The translations under genes were made by a program, and so were the position numbers. Shown here in pieces: positions 1-10,737 of a stretch of DNA of 64,000 nt (position 1 is the first letter of the stretch; each line of letters starts with the position of its first letter). The notes beneath the pieces were generated by a model that did no database searches, had not been told where the DNA came from, and worked only from the letters and a program-made list of their open reading frames with translations. The stretch is from Paguma larvata (Eukaryota; Chordata; Mammalia; Carnivora; Viverridae). The DNA lies in the NCBI GenBank assembly GCA_030068075.1, contig CM057841.1, forward strand, positions 43,751,030-43,815,029. The letters are read 5' to 3'.

Positions 1-162
1 GTCTGTGAGTTCGAGCCCCGCGTCGGGTTCTGTGCTCTGTGCTGACAGTTCAGAGCCTGGAGCCTGCTTCGGATTCTGTGTCTCCCTCTCTCTCTGCCCC
101 TCCCCCACTCATGCTCTGTCTCTCTCTGTCTCAAAAATAAATAAACATTAAAAAAAAAAGTT
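1..162 (+). repeat. Carnivore tRNA-Lys SINE (SINEC, feline type), cut by window edge
   Basis: The interval begins inside the tRNA-related part (gttcgagccccgcgtcgggt resembles a B-box region). It continues through a CT-rich tract and ends in ctcaaaaataaataaacatt plus an A-run. This head-CT-tail order is that of the lineage-specific carnivore SINE. The 5' head lies before the window, so target-site duplication cannot be checked. It is close to the other young copies in the window. Confidence 0.93.
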
Positions 163-674
163 TAAAGACACTTAGCCTCTGACTTTTTCTCATCTAAAGA
201 CAATGACGTGTCCCAACTCTGCATACCTTATACAACACCTGTGAGGATGACGTCAAAGGACACAGGCTCCAGGACTTTGAAAATGAAGCCTCTTAAATTC
301 CTTTCCAGTTGTCTTCTGACAGATATGGTACCTTTCCTTTCTGTTTAGAATTCAATAGTTATATCTTTGAGTAGCTACCTCAGAAGCCTAAATAGTAATA
401 CTGAGCAGACATGCAGTAACTCAATAAAAGATGGATGGAGCTTAGCTGGATGCAGCAAGTCATAACCGAAGACGTGGGGCTGGTGGCTCTGGGGCCTCCG
501 AGGAGGGCAGCCCTGCCGTGTTCACGGGGATCCTCCCCTTCTGGTCATCTCAGGCATCCTGCACTCTTCTTCACGCCTCTACCCCACCCCGTATTCCACC
601 TTCAAGATGTATCCAGAGGGTGCCCACTTACAGTGGTTTCTGAAGTGTTCCCTCCCCCAAATTTCTGGTCCACC
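163..674. other. Noncoding interval with one perfect CRE palindrome
   Basis: No gene, repeat family or coding frame was recognised. The only motif that stands out is TGACGTCA at 248-255, a perfect cAMP-response element half-site pair. A single 8-bp match is weak evidence of function. Confidence 0.5.
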
Positions 675-1040
675 TAGAACCTCAGATTGTGACATTAGGA
701 AAATAGAGCCTTTGCGGGTACAAGTTAAGATGAGGTCGTCCTCAACCGGGTGGGCCCTTAGAATCGGAGTGGGCACACCAAGGTACACACAGGGAAGTAC
801 ACACAGGGACTACATGAAGACGGGCACAGATCGGAGGGATTCGGCCATAAACCAAGGAATGCGAGGATTGCCAGCAGCCGCTCGAAGCTAGGAAGGATGC
901 TTGCCTAGAGCCTTCAGAAGAGCAATGGTCCTTCTGACACTGACTTCTAGCCTCCAGATGAAAGAGGACAAATTTCTGTCGTTTGAAGCCACCGTTTATA
1001 ACGCTTTGTTACAGCAGCTATTGGAAACTAATCCAGCACT
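675..1040 (+). repeat. Ancient LTR-like interspersed repeat (MaLR-type suspected)
   Basis: The order of phrases matches a common placental repeat: 'cctcagattgtgac', 'aagttaagatgaggtc', 'gggtgggccctta', 'aagccaaggaatgc'-like text, 'gaggattgccagcagcc', 'cttctagcctccag', then 'ttgttacagcagctattgg' and 'gaaactaat'. The end resembles 3' ends of ancient MaLR LTRs, but I am not certain of the family name. An open frame that starts in this repeat and runs to 1518 is therefore not treated as a gene. Confidence 0.6.
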
Positions 1041-1540
1041 TCTCGCTCCCGCACCGCAAGGGCCCTGGCCACAGCTACTGCCTGCCTGGCTGGGGCCATC
1101 AGCCCTCCCTGGTCTCCTTGCTTCCGCCCTCAGCCCAGCACAGCTGCGGGAGAGAGCCTGTCCACCCCCGGTCTGGTCACACCATCCTGCAGACCAATCC
1201 CTCCCAACACAGCCGCCTCGCTCAGGGCAGGGGGTAATCCGCACCCCCTCGCCCCAGGCAGGCTGCCTGCTGCTCCTCAAGACACGCCGGGCACCCCCGC
1301 TCAGGGTTTCCGAAGGGCTCTTCCCTCCGTCCAGAAGCCCCCACATCACTTACTCCCCCCAGTCCGGGCTCAAAGGCCGCCCTTCTCACGTGGCCTTCAG
1401 GGTCCCATTAAGCTGCAAACCACAGCCTCCGCTGCACTCCCTCCTCCTCCCCTTAGCTTCTCTTCCACAGCAGTTCACATGCTGTAAACGCGTGCATTTT
1501 ACTAAGTGTGCACAGTGAGGGAGAGGGGGGAGTGCAGGCT
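1041..1540. other. GC-rich noncoding interval
   Basis: C-rich sequence without a clear repeat. An open plus-strand frame crosses it to 1518, but it starts inside the upstream repeat, has no recognisable domain and shows no splice sites, so no gene is called. Confidence 0.5.
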
Positions 1541-1650
1541 TCTTGAAGGCAAGAGTTTTTCTCTGTTTCTCCCCTTCCCGCCTCAAGTCATCACTGGCAC
1601 CTAGAACAGGACCTGGCACACGGGAAGTTCTCAAATACCTGATGAAGGAT
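1541..1650 (+). repeat. L2-like 3' end fragment
   Basis: The text 'ggcaagagtttttctctg', 'catcactggcacctagaaca', 'ggacctggcacac' and 'gttctcaaatacctgatga' follows the old L2 3'-end pattern (cause of 'last-use summary, cctagcacagtgcctggcac, caataaatg'). It is divergent and short, so MIR-family assignment is also possible. Confidence 0.45.
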
Positions 1651-1865
1651 GGGACAAAAGATCAAGGGCGGGAGAGGAGCCACACACCAGGGGGAGCAGG
1701 AGCACGGCCCTCACAAAATCACCACTCCCAGGAACTTAAGTGGGGTAAGCCAGCTAAGTGGGAAGAGTCCGCCTCAGCCTCAAAGCCGCAGGGTTCCCAA
1801 TTCCCGGCAGGCAGGTGTATAACGCTAGGCGTCAAGGAATCACTGTAGGCCTCTGATGAGGAAAA

Positions 1866-1882
1866 GAAGAAGAAGAAGAAGA
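1866..1882 (+). repeat. Short (GAA)n tract
   Basis: About five GAA units directly before the MER20-like copy. Confidence 0.8.
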
Positions 1883-1888
1883 GAAAAC

Positions 1889-2110
1889 AGGACCCCCTGA
1901 CCTCGGGATTATTGCCATTTGGGGCTGGACGGTTCTTCGCGGGTGGAGGGACGGGGCGTGGCTATCCCATGCACTCTAGGTTTACCAGCAACCCTGGCCT
2001 CCACCCACCAGACGTCACTAGCATCTCCCCCTTCCAGTTGTGACAATCACGAAAGTCTCCAGACACTGACAAATGTCTCCAGTGCAGGAGGGAGACACAA
2101 TCGTCTCCAC
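1889..2110 (-). repeat. MER20-like hAT-Charlie DNA transposon copy
   Basis: Read on the minus strand it follows MER20: 'ctggagacatttgtcagtgt', 'gattgtcacaactgg', 'gatgctagtgacgtctggtg', 'ggtggaggccagggttgct', then 'gaagaaccgtccagcc' and 'ccaaatggcaataatccc'. It is a nonautonomous element with no coding capacity. Two other copies occur in this window (18313 and 58848). Confidence 0.8.
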
Positions 2111-2417
2111 AGAGAACCAGGGAAATCCGGAGCTTCGGTGGCAGGACACACAGAGCAATCACGGAACACGCAGACCTGCAAGCTCTGGGCAGGTAACAAC
2201 CGTGAGCCCGCTGGCCAGGTGCAAGGGGATGGAATGACAGGGACCCACAGGGGCCCATGATCTGGAAGGCACATGCTCCTTCTAGGAGGCGCAGCCACTG
2301 TCCTGCTCTAGTCACCCTTTGCCCTTGAGGCCCACAAGTGCCAAATCTCCCCATTTTCTGCAGCCAGTTGAGATTTTTACATTGAAATATGCCAAATTTT
2401 ATAATATAGAATGTGCT
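2111..2417. other. Noncoding interval, nothing recognised
   Basis: No repeat, RNA gene or coding frame of note. It ends in an AT-rich stretch, tataatatagaatgtgctg, that became the target site of the following SINE. Confidence 0.5.
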
Positions 2418-2619
2418 GGGGCGCCCAGGTGGCTCAGTCGGTTAAGCGTCTGACTCTAGATTTCAGGTCAGGTCACGACCTCAGGGTTTGTGGGATCGAG
2501 CCCCGCACTGGGCCCTGCACTGACAGCATGGAGCCTGCTTGGGATTCTCTCTCCCCTTTCTCTCTCTGCCCCTCTCCCCAACTCGTTCTCTCTCTCGAAA
2601 TAAGTAAATAAAATTTAAA
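2418..2619 (+). repeat. Carnivore tRNA-Lys SINE
   Basis: Full structure: ggggcgcccaggtggctcag head, gatcgagccccgcactggg B-box region, CT-rich tract and A/T-rich tail. It is flanked by imperfect target-site copies (ataatatagaatgtgctg before, ataatatgtgctg after). The short open frame across it is SINE-derived. Confidence 0.93.
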
Positions 2620-3204
2620 ATATAATATGTGCTGAACAAAACATATCTATAAGCCACAACTTTGCAATCTCTGGCACAGAAATGGGTGGATGAGAGATTC
2701 CTTAAGAACTAGCTGCACGAATTCAACCACAAGGGGCCCAAACTAGGCCTGTTGGACGTGGGGATGAACAAAGGGCCAAATCCCAGAAATTTGAGAAATC
2801 AGGGAAGCAAAGCAGGATAACTCCCCAAATTTTACTAAAATGCAGGCTTTCCCACAATCCCAAAGTAACAGCCGCCGAATTTGGAGAGTATCTCAAAGAT
2901 GAAAATAAATCCAGGCAGTCCCTACCTTAATTCTAGAAGATATATGAGCCTGCGCCACATGACCCTAAGCCTGGAACCTGTCCTGGACACAGCCAAGGCC
3001 TCTACATCTTTACAATGGTCGGCAACCAGCCCAGCCACCCAGGCCGACTTTCCCCCATCATTCGATCCACCAAAACCACCAGCCACGGAGCAGCCAGATG
3101 GTAACCAACTTCTCCCAGGAACTGGGCAATGGCACGGTGCTTAATGAGAGCACTTCCGGCTACCCCGAAAGGGCCCAATCACCTCCATACTCCTCCTACC
3201 TGGG
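2620..3204. other. Noncoding interval, nothing recognised
   Basis: No coding signal, RNA gene or repeat family identified. A sequence ccacaaggggcccaaac near 2729 partly resembles a CTCF core but misses the GGGGGCAG part. Confidence 0.45.
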
Positions 3205-3370
3205 ACCATCTAGAGCTAGAAGGACCCATAAGGCATCCTTCGAGTTGGTCCCTGTGTGATACAGAAAACTGGGGCTTAGAAAGGGTTAACATAAACCTCT
3301 TGAAGTCGACTAGAATCAGAGCTCAGGTAGGTCCACAACCTCAAACCCACCAGGTGGGCTTCGTGTAGTC
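3205..3370 (-). repeat. MIR-superfamily-like fragment
   Basis: 'ctagagctagaaggaccc', 'gatacagaaaactggggctt', 'agaaagggttaa' and 'aatcagagctcagg' follow the antisense MIR/MIR3 pattern (gatgaggaaactgaggc, gagaggttaag, cagagctggg). It is old and diverged. Confidence 0.5.
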
Positions 3371-5739
3371 TTACCACCACCCACCAACTCAGGGCTGGAG
3401 TAACTGGGAGAAGGACGCTCCAACGACACACACACACCGCGGAGCTAGTGCAAGGACAATGTGACCCCATCTAATGGCAGACCGTTAACAAAAAACAACA
3501 GAGCTCTGAGCGACACCCCCACTTGCGGACAGGCTTATGGAGGCGACACTGCCCCATCTGTAACTAGGGTAGAATGATTTCCTTTGAGCACTGTCATCTT
3601 CCCAGAGAAAGCTGTCCTATAAACAAAGCGCATGCGTTATCGTAATGAAGTAACACCGTCCCCAGTTCAGTGCTCCATCAACAAGAGACACGCAGGCCGC
3701 TGCCCACATGCCTGCATTAAATTCTGGACCCAGTCAAGGTCACTGGATAAAAGGGAAAAGAGTCAGAGCCCCTAATCTCACTGCCATAGAGCTCTGTTTT
3801 GCTGAACATGAATAAAATGACCGAGTCTTCGGCTGAGGAAGGAGCTGCCTGGACGGGCAGGGAAAAGTGGGGGAAGGGAGGGATAAGGGAAGAATAAGGT
3901 AGACTCTGGAGGTGGCAGACTCCAGGGAACTGATGGCCAATCTCAATGGAGTCTCGCGATACTCCACAGGCAAGGCCTTCCTCCTCCGCCCTCCCTCTCC
4001 CGCCCACAGGCAATGGCACCATCCTCAGTGACTGGGTTTGAGATCAACCAACCTTCCCAACCAAGCCTGGTTCTCCCTTCACCCAACCTCCAAGTAGTGG
4101 TCACAAGAAGACCTATGTAAGACACACAAAAAAATGGTTTGGACTGGGTGCCAAGGCATGGGAAAACAGAGACAGAACTCAAATGACAACAGCATTCAGG
4201 AGGCCAAGGAACCAATGGGCACCATGAACTGGTCACCCCCAAATCGCTATATGTTAGGCTCGGCCTCCCAGAATCGGGTTACCCTGATTTGTGAGCTGAT
4301 TGTTTGGAGAGGACTCCCGGGTCTGAAGGCATCTAAATGACTCGGCCATGTGAAAGCAATGTAAATCAAGCAGCCAGACGCTTTGCAGACAGACTCAACA
4401 CGAGTAGTTGCAGAAGGAACAGTGCTGGCTGTGCCCGATCCCAGCAGCCCTGGAGTCACGTGTGCCCCAGCACGTGGGCACGAGGAGACCCTGCTGACCT
4501 GCCCTGGGTTCCGGGGAGCGGGGATCTCTGCCACCCCCCCCACGACAACACATTCCCAGTCTTCACTGCTCCCTCAGACACCCGCCCATCTCCTGGAGAT
4601 GAGACACTCCTCGCCTCTCTCTCACATATGATTTCCTCATGTATCCATTTTAAGGAACAAACTTTTTTATGGAAAGAGGAGGAGAAAGTTCCCACATGCA
4701 GAAAATTCACACCCCGGGGAGGAACGAAGATAGGGTCATTTAGCACTTGTTGAAAGAAGACAAGTACGAGAACCATTAGGAAGAGAAGAAAATGTCTTGT
4801 CAGCTCTGAAAGTTAAACAGGACCGTCTCCCCCATTACCACCCCACCCCGCTCCCTCCCCAAGTGGGAGGCAGGCACTGGCCCTGCAGGCCACACACCGG
4901 GAGACTCCCAAGGTAGGAGAGAGGCCCAGGAAGGGGAGAGAGCTCCCCTGACACCCGGCGGGAGCTCCACCTCTGGGAATGGATTTGATGTCAAGTGTCG
5001 GCAAGTAAATTGCTATTGGCTTCTCAATAAGCAGCAGTAGTGAGCTAAGTGTTTCCCTGTATTGTGCGGGCTCTCGCAGACTCAATACTGCAGTATTGAC
5101 AGCACAATCACACAGTAATCCAGGCTCCACTAATACCTACACTTCCTCAATGAAAATACACTTTCCACTTGGACATCAGCCCATTAGCTTTGGGCTGGAA
5201 TCTCCGGCCTCCCTCCTCCCCCAACCACCCCTGGGCCCTGGAACTGGCATCTCGCCCCCAAACACCCTGGCCAATGTGAGTATCTCAGCCAGCATATTGT
5301 CGGGGCCCAACCAAAAAGATAAACAGTCAAGGAAAAGGTCTGGACTCTCCATCTATAAATCACCAATTGGGAAGGAAAGAAAAGTGATCCAACTCTTTAA
5401 GGATAAAAATCTCAGCAGTCGCCGAGCACAATTGATGTCTCCTTACAAAGCAAAAGATATTCACTCTGGGAAGATGCATGCCTTCCAGTTTTCAGAGAGT
5501 CAAAGAAACTCAAACTTCACCCAACTGCACACAGGAAGGAGACAAGGTACACAACCCTTGAATAGCGTCAGTGATCGTGCTGGGCACCGGGTTTCTAGAG
5601 GGAAGTCTCCAGGCCCTCGCAGCCCCATGGGGGCTTCCACACTAGAGGGTCTGCTGATTTAATAATAAGCATGGGCCAACACCAGCCATTCTGCAAACCC
5701 ATCTTTCACCCGCTGTCACCAGATTTTCAAAACACCCCG
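3371..5739. other. Noncoding interval, nothing recognised
   Basis: About 2.4 kb with ordinary base composition. I saw no convincing exon, RNA gene or young repeat. Open frames here (for example at 4337 or 5096) have no domain, no flanking splice sites and no codon pattern that separates them from chance. Confidence 0.45.
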
Positions 5740-5831
5740 GAGGAGGCAAGGGACGAGATTTTACTACACAGACCACTCAGAGAAAATGACTTACTCAAGG
5801 TTACACAGCTAGTTAGCAGTAAATTTGAATT
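5740..5831 (-). repeat. MIR fragment split by a SINE
   Basis: 'gacttactcaaggttacaca', 'gctagttagcagtaaattt' matches the antisense MIR core (aagtaacttgcccaaggtcacacagctagtaagtggc). The young SINE that follows inserted at its end. Confidence 0.7.
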
Positions 5832-6066
5832 AAATTTTTAAAATTTATTTACTTTGAGAGAGAGAGAGAGAGAGAGAGAACAGGCGCACAAGTGGGGCAA
5901 GAAGAGAAAGAGAGGAGAGAGAGAATCCCAAGCAGGCTCTGCACTGTCAGCACAGAGTCTGATGCGGGGCTGGAAACCGTGAACCGGGAGATCGTGTCCC
6001 GAGAGGAGATCAAGAGTCGGCCGCTTAACCGACTGAGCCCCAACAGTGGATTTCCCAGGCGCCCCG
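5832..6066 (-). repeat. Carnivore SINE with disturbed 5' head
   Basis: Antisense SINE: an AT-rich tail, a (GA)n expansion at 5857-5880, 'gcaggctctgcactgtcagc', 'gatgcggggctgg', and 'cgcttaaccgactgagcc'. The head is interrupted by about 14 nt before CCAGGCGCCCC. That insert contains CAGTGGATTTCC, which recurs just outside the element (6068-6079). Flanks agcagtaaatttgaa and ggcagtggatttcca are probable diverged target-site copies. Confidence 0.9.
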
Positions 6067-6097
6067 GCAGTGGATTTCCAGTAAGAAGCTCGATTAC

Positions 6098-6395
6098 GGG
6101 TTGGCAATCTTTTCCCCAGAGAGGCAGGTAAACTTTTTGGGCTTTGCAGCCCGTACCGTCTCTGCGGCCACAACTGAGCTCGGCCACTGTTGCATGGAAG
6201 TTTCCAGGGATCACATGTACGCAAACAAGCTGGCTGTTTTCCAATAAAACCGTGCTTATGGACACAGACAAGATTTTCGCGTATTTTTATATGTCACCAA
6301 ATATCATTCTTCTTTGGATCCCCTCCCCACCACCGCCACCATTTAAAAATGTAAAAACCATTCTTAGCTCTCAGACCATACAGAAAGACGCCTGC
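6098..6395 (-). repeat. MER1-like hAT DNA transposon fragment
   Basis: 'gggttggcaatcttttcccc', 'ggcaggtaaactttttggg', 'ctttgcagcccgtaccgtct', 'ctgcggccacaactgagctc', 'gttttccaataaaacc' follow the familiar MER1-type order (aaatattttaggctttgcgggccatatggtctctgtcgcaac ... gttccaataaaactttattt in consensus terms, shortened here). Family name from memory. Orientation less certain. Confidence 0.6.
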
Positions 6396-8637
6396 AGGCT
6401 GCAGTCTGCCAGTGCCATTCCACTGGGAGACTTTTAAATATCTAAAGTACCACAAAGCCAAAAAAAAAAGACAAATCGGGACCATTCTCTGGCTTACTGC
6501 AATTTTAATAATCTAGTCCAGCCCCACTGCTTGCCATCAAATACCAAACATAAACCCCAGCCCCCAGGGGTCCAACGGCAATGCCGCAGCGCACACCCAT
6601 AACACACTGGCACAGTCAGGACTTCAGTCAGAGATGCTGGCTTTTTATGAGAATGTTTGCACAAATTTCAAAGTTAAGAAACTTTCCACAAACACGTAGT
6701 GCATGCCCAAGCCACCGCTGGGTTAATATGCTAACTGCGAAAGGCATTCTCAAAACCAGCACAGGAAGATCCCATAAATACAGCCTTGGGGGCCATGACG
6801 CCTTGCCCCTCCCTCACTGAGAAGGAGTTGTGGTAGGTGTTTAGGAAAAAAAATCTGGCCAGAAAGGGGTTAATGCCCTTCCAGGGCTGTGATCTGATAA
6901 ATGGCTGTGCAGAAAGCAGGTTCCCTCACTTTGAGATATGATGTCACTAACCTTTATTGATCCACTATCAGAGAACTTTGCTTATCTCTCTCCGGTGATA
7001 TACTGCCCCTCCTGTGCTCAACTAGTGTTTAATACACTGCCGCGTGCCCCGCACTCCTCATCGCTCAACACTATGGAGCGAGGCTGCCACGGGGGGCAAT
7101 ATTTTACAGCCAGGCCTTGCCAGGACAGAAGGTTCCCTGAGACGGCGCGGAGGGGAATACCCACTCTCCACTGCCTTCCGGCTGCGGGTCTCACACGCAC
7201 CTTGACAGTGGGCCAGGGGAGGACAGACAGGGCCTGGCCCCCTGAGCCTCTCCCTCTTTTTCTCTTCTGAAGCACAGCTCCGATTCCTCCTCTAAGCTCC
7301 CCCTTCCCTTTTCTACCACGAGAAGACAACTGTCAGCCAAATACGTTACATGGAGGGCTGAAAGCACCTCCGAGTCAAACCTCTTATTAGAGAAATGAGC
7401 TTCCTGTTTTCCCTTTCCACAGTGGCAAGACCTCGGTCCACCAGAAGGGGAAAAACACTGTCCATCGAGGCGCTGGACAGTCATTCTAGAAGGATCATGC
7501 CAGAAGGAAGGCCAGAGAACATACCCAGGTGTGGCCAGGCGGACTCAGATTCCCAGAGACAAGAGGGCTGCAGGGCCTGGAGCAGTGCAATGCCGAAGGT
7601 GCCACACACTGGTCTTGGGGTCCTCCTGGCCTGCTCCCAACCCACATGAAAACTGTGAATGAAGTTCAGCCTGCGCCCCACCCAGAGGTGGAGAGCCAGC
7701 AAGTGCCAACGCACAGGGGAAGGCTGTCACAGGGGAAGGCCCCGGGCTGGCATCAGACCTGCTGTCTGCACCCTCTGCGACGTCCCACGCCTCAGAGGGG
7801 CTCCTCGCCCTCAACGGAGAGCCCACCTGTTGCCCCTGGGGGAGCCCGTGGACAGACCTGCTCCTCCCCGCCCCATCTCTGTGAACAGGGGCAGGGGCAG
7901 CCAGGAAAAGTCAGCACGCCCTTCCACTGCCCTGGGGCACCCAGAATTTGCCTAATTGAACATTAACAAGTTGCTACAATAAAGTTCCTCTGTTGTGAGC
8001 TAGAAACCTTTTCGGCAACAACAACAGAAGTCTTGTTACAAACTGCTCTCAAAGCCAGGCCTCAGCCTCGACAGGTGTGAACAAGATTTAAACACCTCCT
8101 ACAACACAATGCAATCCAAACAAAGGGGAAAGTCGATCCCAACCTCCTGGGGTTTCTCCTTGTCTAACATCTCCTTCACTCACTCAGCCCAAATGAGCCA
8201 AAGGAAGTCTGGAGAGGCGGTCTCCAGGCCAGATGTAAGGAAACCTAAGCCATCCTGAAGCGGCTTTCCCTCACTGCCTCAGGCAGGCCGCCATCTTAGC
8301 TGCAAGGCCTTGGCTAAGAAGGGGAGGTCATTCAAATCCTCACACTTGGTGTTGGGCCCCCATGAACCTTCCATTCCCCTTCCTAACTGAGCCAGCTGAT
8401 GAACCCCCTGGCAAGCTTTCCACCTTACCTGGCTCCAGCTCACCATCAGCCTGTCCCCCTTGACAGGAAAGGAGAGGGTGAAGACAGAGGAAGACAAGAA
8501 ATACTCCCAGGCCACAGGGTCTACACTGTTCTTTCGACTAACTGGAACCAAGGCACTTCCCAATGCTTCCTTCCTTTCTCAGAATGCTAGAGAAACACGG
8601 GACTCCAGGACTGCATTTTCCATTCGAAAAACTTTTG
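6396..8637. other. Noncoding interval, nothing firm recognised
   Basis: No gene recognised. A minus-strand donor-like site reads GAGCCAG|GTAAGG at 8429/8428. An acceptor-like pyrimidine tract ending in AAG lies only 30 nt upstream, so no exon is called. Confidence 0.45.
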
Positions 8638-8772
8638 AGAGGCACCTGCCTGGTTCAGTCAGTGAGCACACAAGTCGTAATTTCAGGGTCGTGAGGTCAA
8701 GCCCCACACTGGGGGTGAAACCTACTTAAAAAAATAAATAAATAAAACAAAACAAACAAACAAACAAAAATC
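8638..8772 (+). repeat. Older short carnivore SINE
   Basis: gaggcacctgcctggttcag head, 'gggtcgtgaggtcaagcccc' B-box-like part and 'gggggtgaaacctacttaaa' before an AAAT/AAAC-rich tail. It lacks the CT-rich tract of the feline type, so it belongs to an older carnivore subfamily. Confidence 0.85.
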
Positions 8773-9376
8773 TTGACTGCCGCTCAAGACAGAAACACAT
8801 GAGAAGTGTGTGTTGGACAAGAGAAAGAATTATCCCTCCCATTGATTTTTTGCTCTGGAGTATTAGAGAGAACACAGCATTCATCTGGAGATTTCTTCTC
8901 AAAGCCAACCACATACATGAGACTTGAAAGCAGCTTATCAGAGAAAGGATCTGCCCAGACCACCGAGGCACAAAGTGGGCATCCTGCTAGAGAACTCCAT
9001 GAGCCCCACTGTTCCTGCGGGGGCATCTTCAGGCTATTGTTACTGTGACTGAACTTCAAACAAGTGAGCAATGGGCAGAGAGCAGACAGTGGAGGCACCA
9101 CGGGCAAAAGTTACAACAGACACTGAAATGATTCTCTTTCCTGTGCTCCAAAAAGAATGCAAAATGACCAAACAAAACCTCAAAAAGCAGCAAGGACATG
9201 GGCATGCCTCCAGTCTTTCCTATCTTGGGGCACCCCCTCTATTCTCTTCTTTTCCGCAAATTTTTTTAAGTGACAAACACAAATAATCCTGCTTCTTAAA
9301 AAAAAAAAAAAAGCCTCCCATACTCTCTCAGTGCAAGATAAAGACTATCAACAATTTTTCAATCTGAGAGACAGGT
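8773..9376. other. Noncoding interval, nothing recognised
   Basis: No coding, RNA or repeat signal beyond an A-rich run at 9298-9312. Confidence 0.45.
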
Positions 9377-9506
9377 GGGGCACCTGGCCGGCTTGGTCAG
9401 AAGAGCATGGCTACCCGTGATCTCAGGGTTGTGAGTTCAAGCCCCATGTTGGGTGTAGAGATTACTTTAAAAAATAATAAAATATTTCAAATAAAAAAAG
9501 AAAAAG
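9377..9506 (+). repeat. Older short carnivore SINE
   Basis: ggggcacctggccggcttgg head, 'agggttgtgagttcaagccc', 'catgttgggtgtagagatta' then an A-rich tail. Same older subfamily as the copy at 8638. Confidence 0.87.
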
Positions 9507-10033
9507 TAAGAGAATAATATGCCAGGGTAATCTCCAATAGCAGCTACTTTCAACTTGACCTCCAAACTCAGAGCAAATCCAGGGCTAAAGAGCGGCCTAC
9601 GGACTCGCTTTAAAATGTGCACAGCCACCTTGATGGGATTCACTTTCCAGACATTTTTAGGGATGAGCCTGTAACACGAAAAGAGATCACATGCAAGGAG
9701 GTTAAGCTCGTTCACTTCTCTCCATGCTCCCCTGTCTCCTACTGGGTGAGCAAGACACATGCCCCCAGCCCCATGGAAGGACGCAGTCCACTTGCAGCAG
9801 CAACAACAGAAAAAGGGTCTAAGGCTCCAGGCCCCCTTCCAGGTAGCTGGGAGGATGTAATTGGTGAGGCAGGAGATTAGAAATATCGGCAGCCTCTAAG
9901 TAAGACTTTAATTTACTGGAAGATCAATAAAGCCGGGGTTATATTGGCAAAGTGTCTACAGCTCTATTGACTCACGCAATGCCTCTTATCAATTTATCAG
10001 AAATCTGGAAGTCAGAAGATATTGTTTGAAGGG

Positions 10034-10036
<3 letters not shown>
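9507..10036. other. Noncoding interval, nothing recognised
   Basis: No gene or repeat family identified. Confidence 0.45.
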
Positions 10037-10082
<46 letters not shown>

Positions 10083-10083
10083 C
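10037..10083 (+). repeat. (GA)n microsatellite
   Basis: About 47 nt of GA with two A interruptions (gaaag). It gives leucine/serine-rich open frames in antisense, which are artefacts. Confidence 0.95.
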
Positions 10084-10691
10084 GTGAGACCAGAGCCCAG
10101 GCAGTGAGAACCCGGAGTCCCCAGTGACGAACTTGGTGAGGAGAATTTTATAGAAACATGGTTCCTGGAAAGGAGGCCGACATGACAGCATTCCGAGTTC
10201 ACTTGTCGTCCCTTCCACAGCTCCCCCAACCTTCTCCCGTGATCCCACTATCCACAAAGGTGGCATTCTGGGGCATGAGAACCCACCAAAACAGCGACCA
10301 TTTGCTCGTTTCGACAAAGAAGCAGTTCCTTCCTTGGGGTTCTTGTCAAAGTGGCGGGCAGTGCACACGCCTTACCCCCCCTCCACCTTTCGACTGTTGT
10401 TGTTTTGCACTCTGGTGCCTCTCCAGCTCCCCCTGAGCCAGAAGCCTAAGAGTCTATGCCTCTCTTGCACGAATCCGTACAAGATTTCAAGTAAAAATAG
10501 TGTCTCAACACTCTTGGGAGGTCACAAAGGCTTTATCAGACTAACAATGGCACCTGATCTCAAGAATCATAAAGAAAATACGTTCCAGTTCTATAACTGG
10601 AAAGCTATGCATGAGTTTTCACAAATAATTAATGTTCATTTGAAGAGGGTTTTGAAATATCCCAGGTAGCAGACCAAATAACAAAACAAAA
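10084..10691. other. Noncoding interval, nothing recognised
   Basis: No gene, RNA gene or repeat family identified between the two microsatellites. Confidence 0.45.
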
Positions 10692-10737
10692 CCACACACA
10701 CACGCGCACACACAGACACACACACACACACACACAA
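10692..10737 (+). repeat. (CA)n microsatellite
   Basis: Interrupted CA repeat (cgcg and ag interruptions) followed by an A-rich stretch. Confidence 0.93.

Noticed and set aside
901..1518. 205-codon plus-strand open frame
   Set aside because: Its first part is the end of an ancient interspersed repeat, and the rest is C-rich without any domain.
2411..2611. Short frames beginning with SINE-encoded text (also near 18756, 52878, 59086, 62628)
   Set aside because: They are translations of tRNA-derived SINEs, recognisable by the repeated 'SVKRLTLD'-like and 'MEPAWDSLSP'-like peptides.
5096..5662. 188-codon plus-strand open frame
   Set aside because: No domain, no Kozak context and no exon borders. 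It is compatible with chance.
8429..8458. 30-nt minus-strand microexon (CAAG|...|GTAAGG)
   Set aside because: The donor is good but the acceptor is weak and the exon very short. It is too likely to be chance without transcript data.
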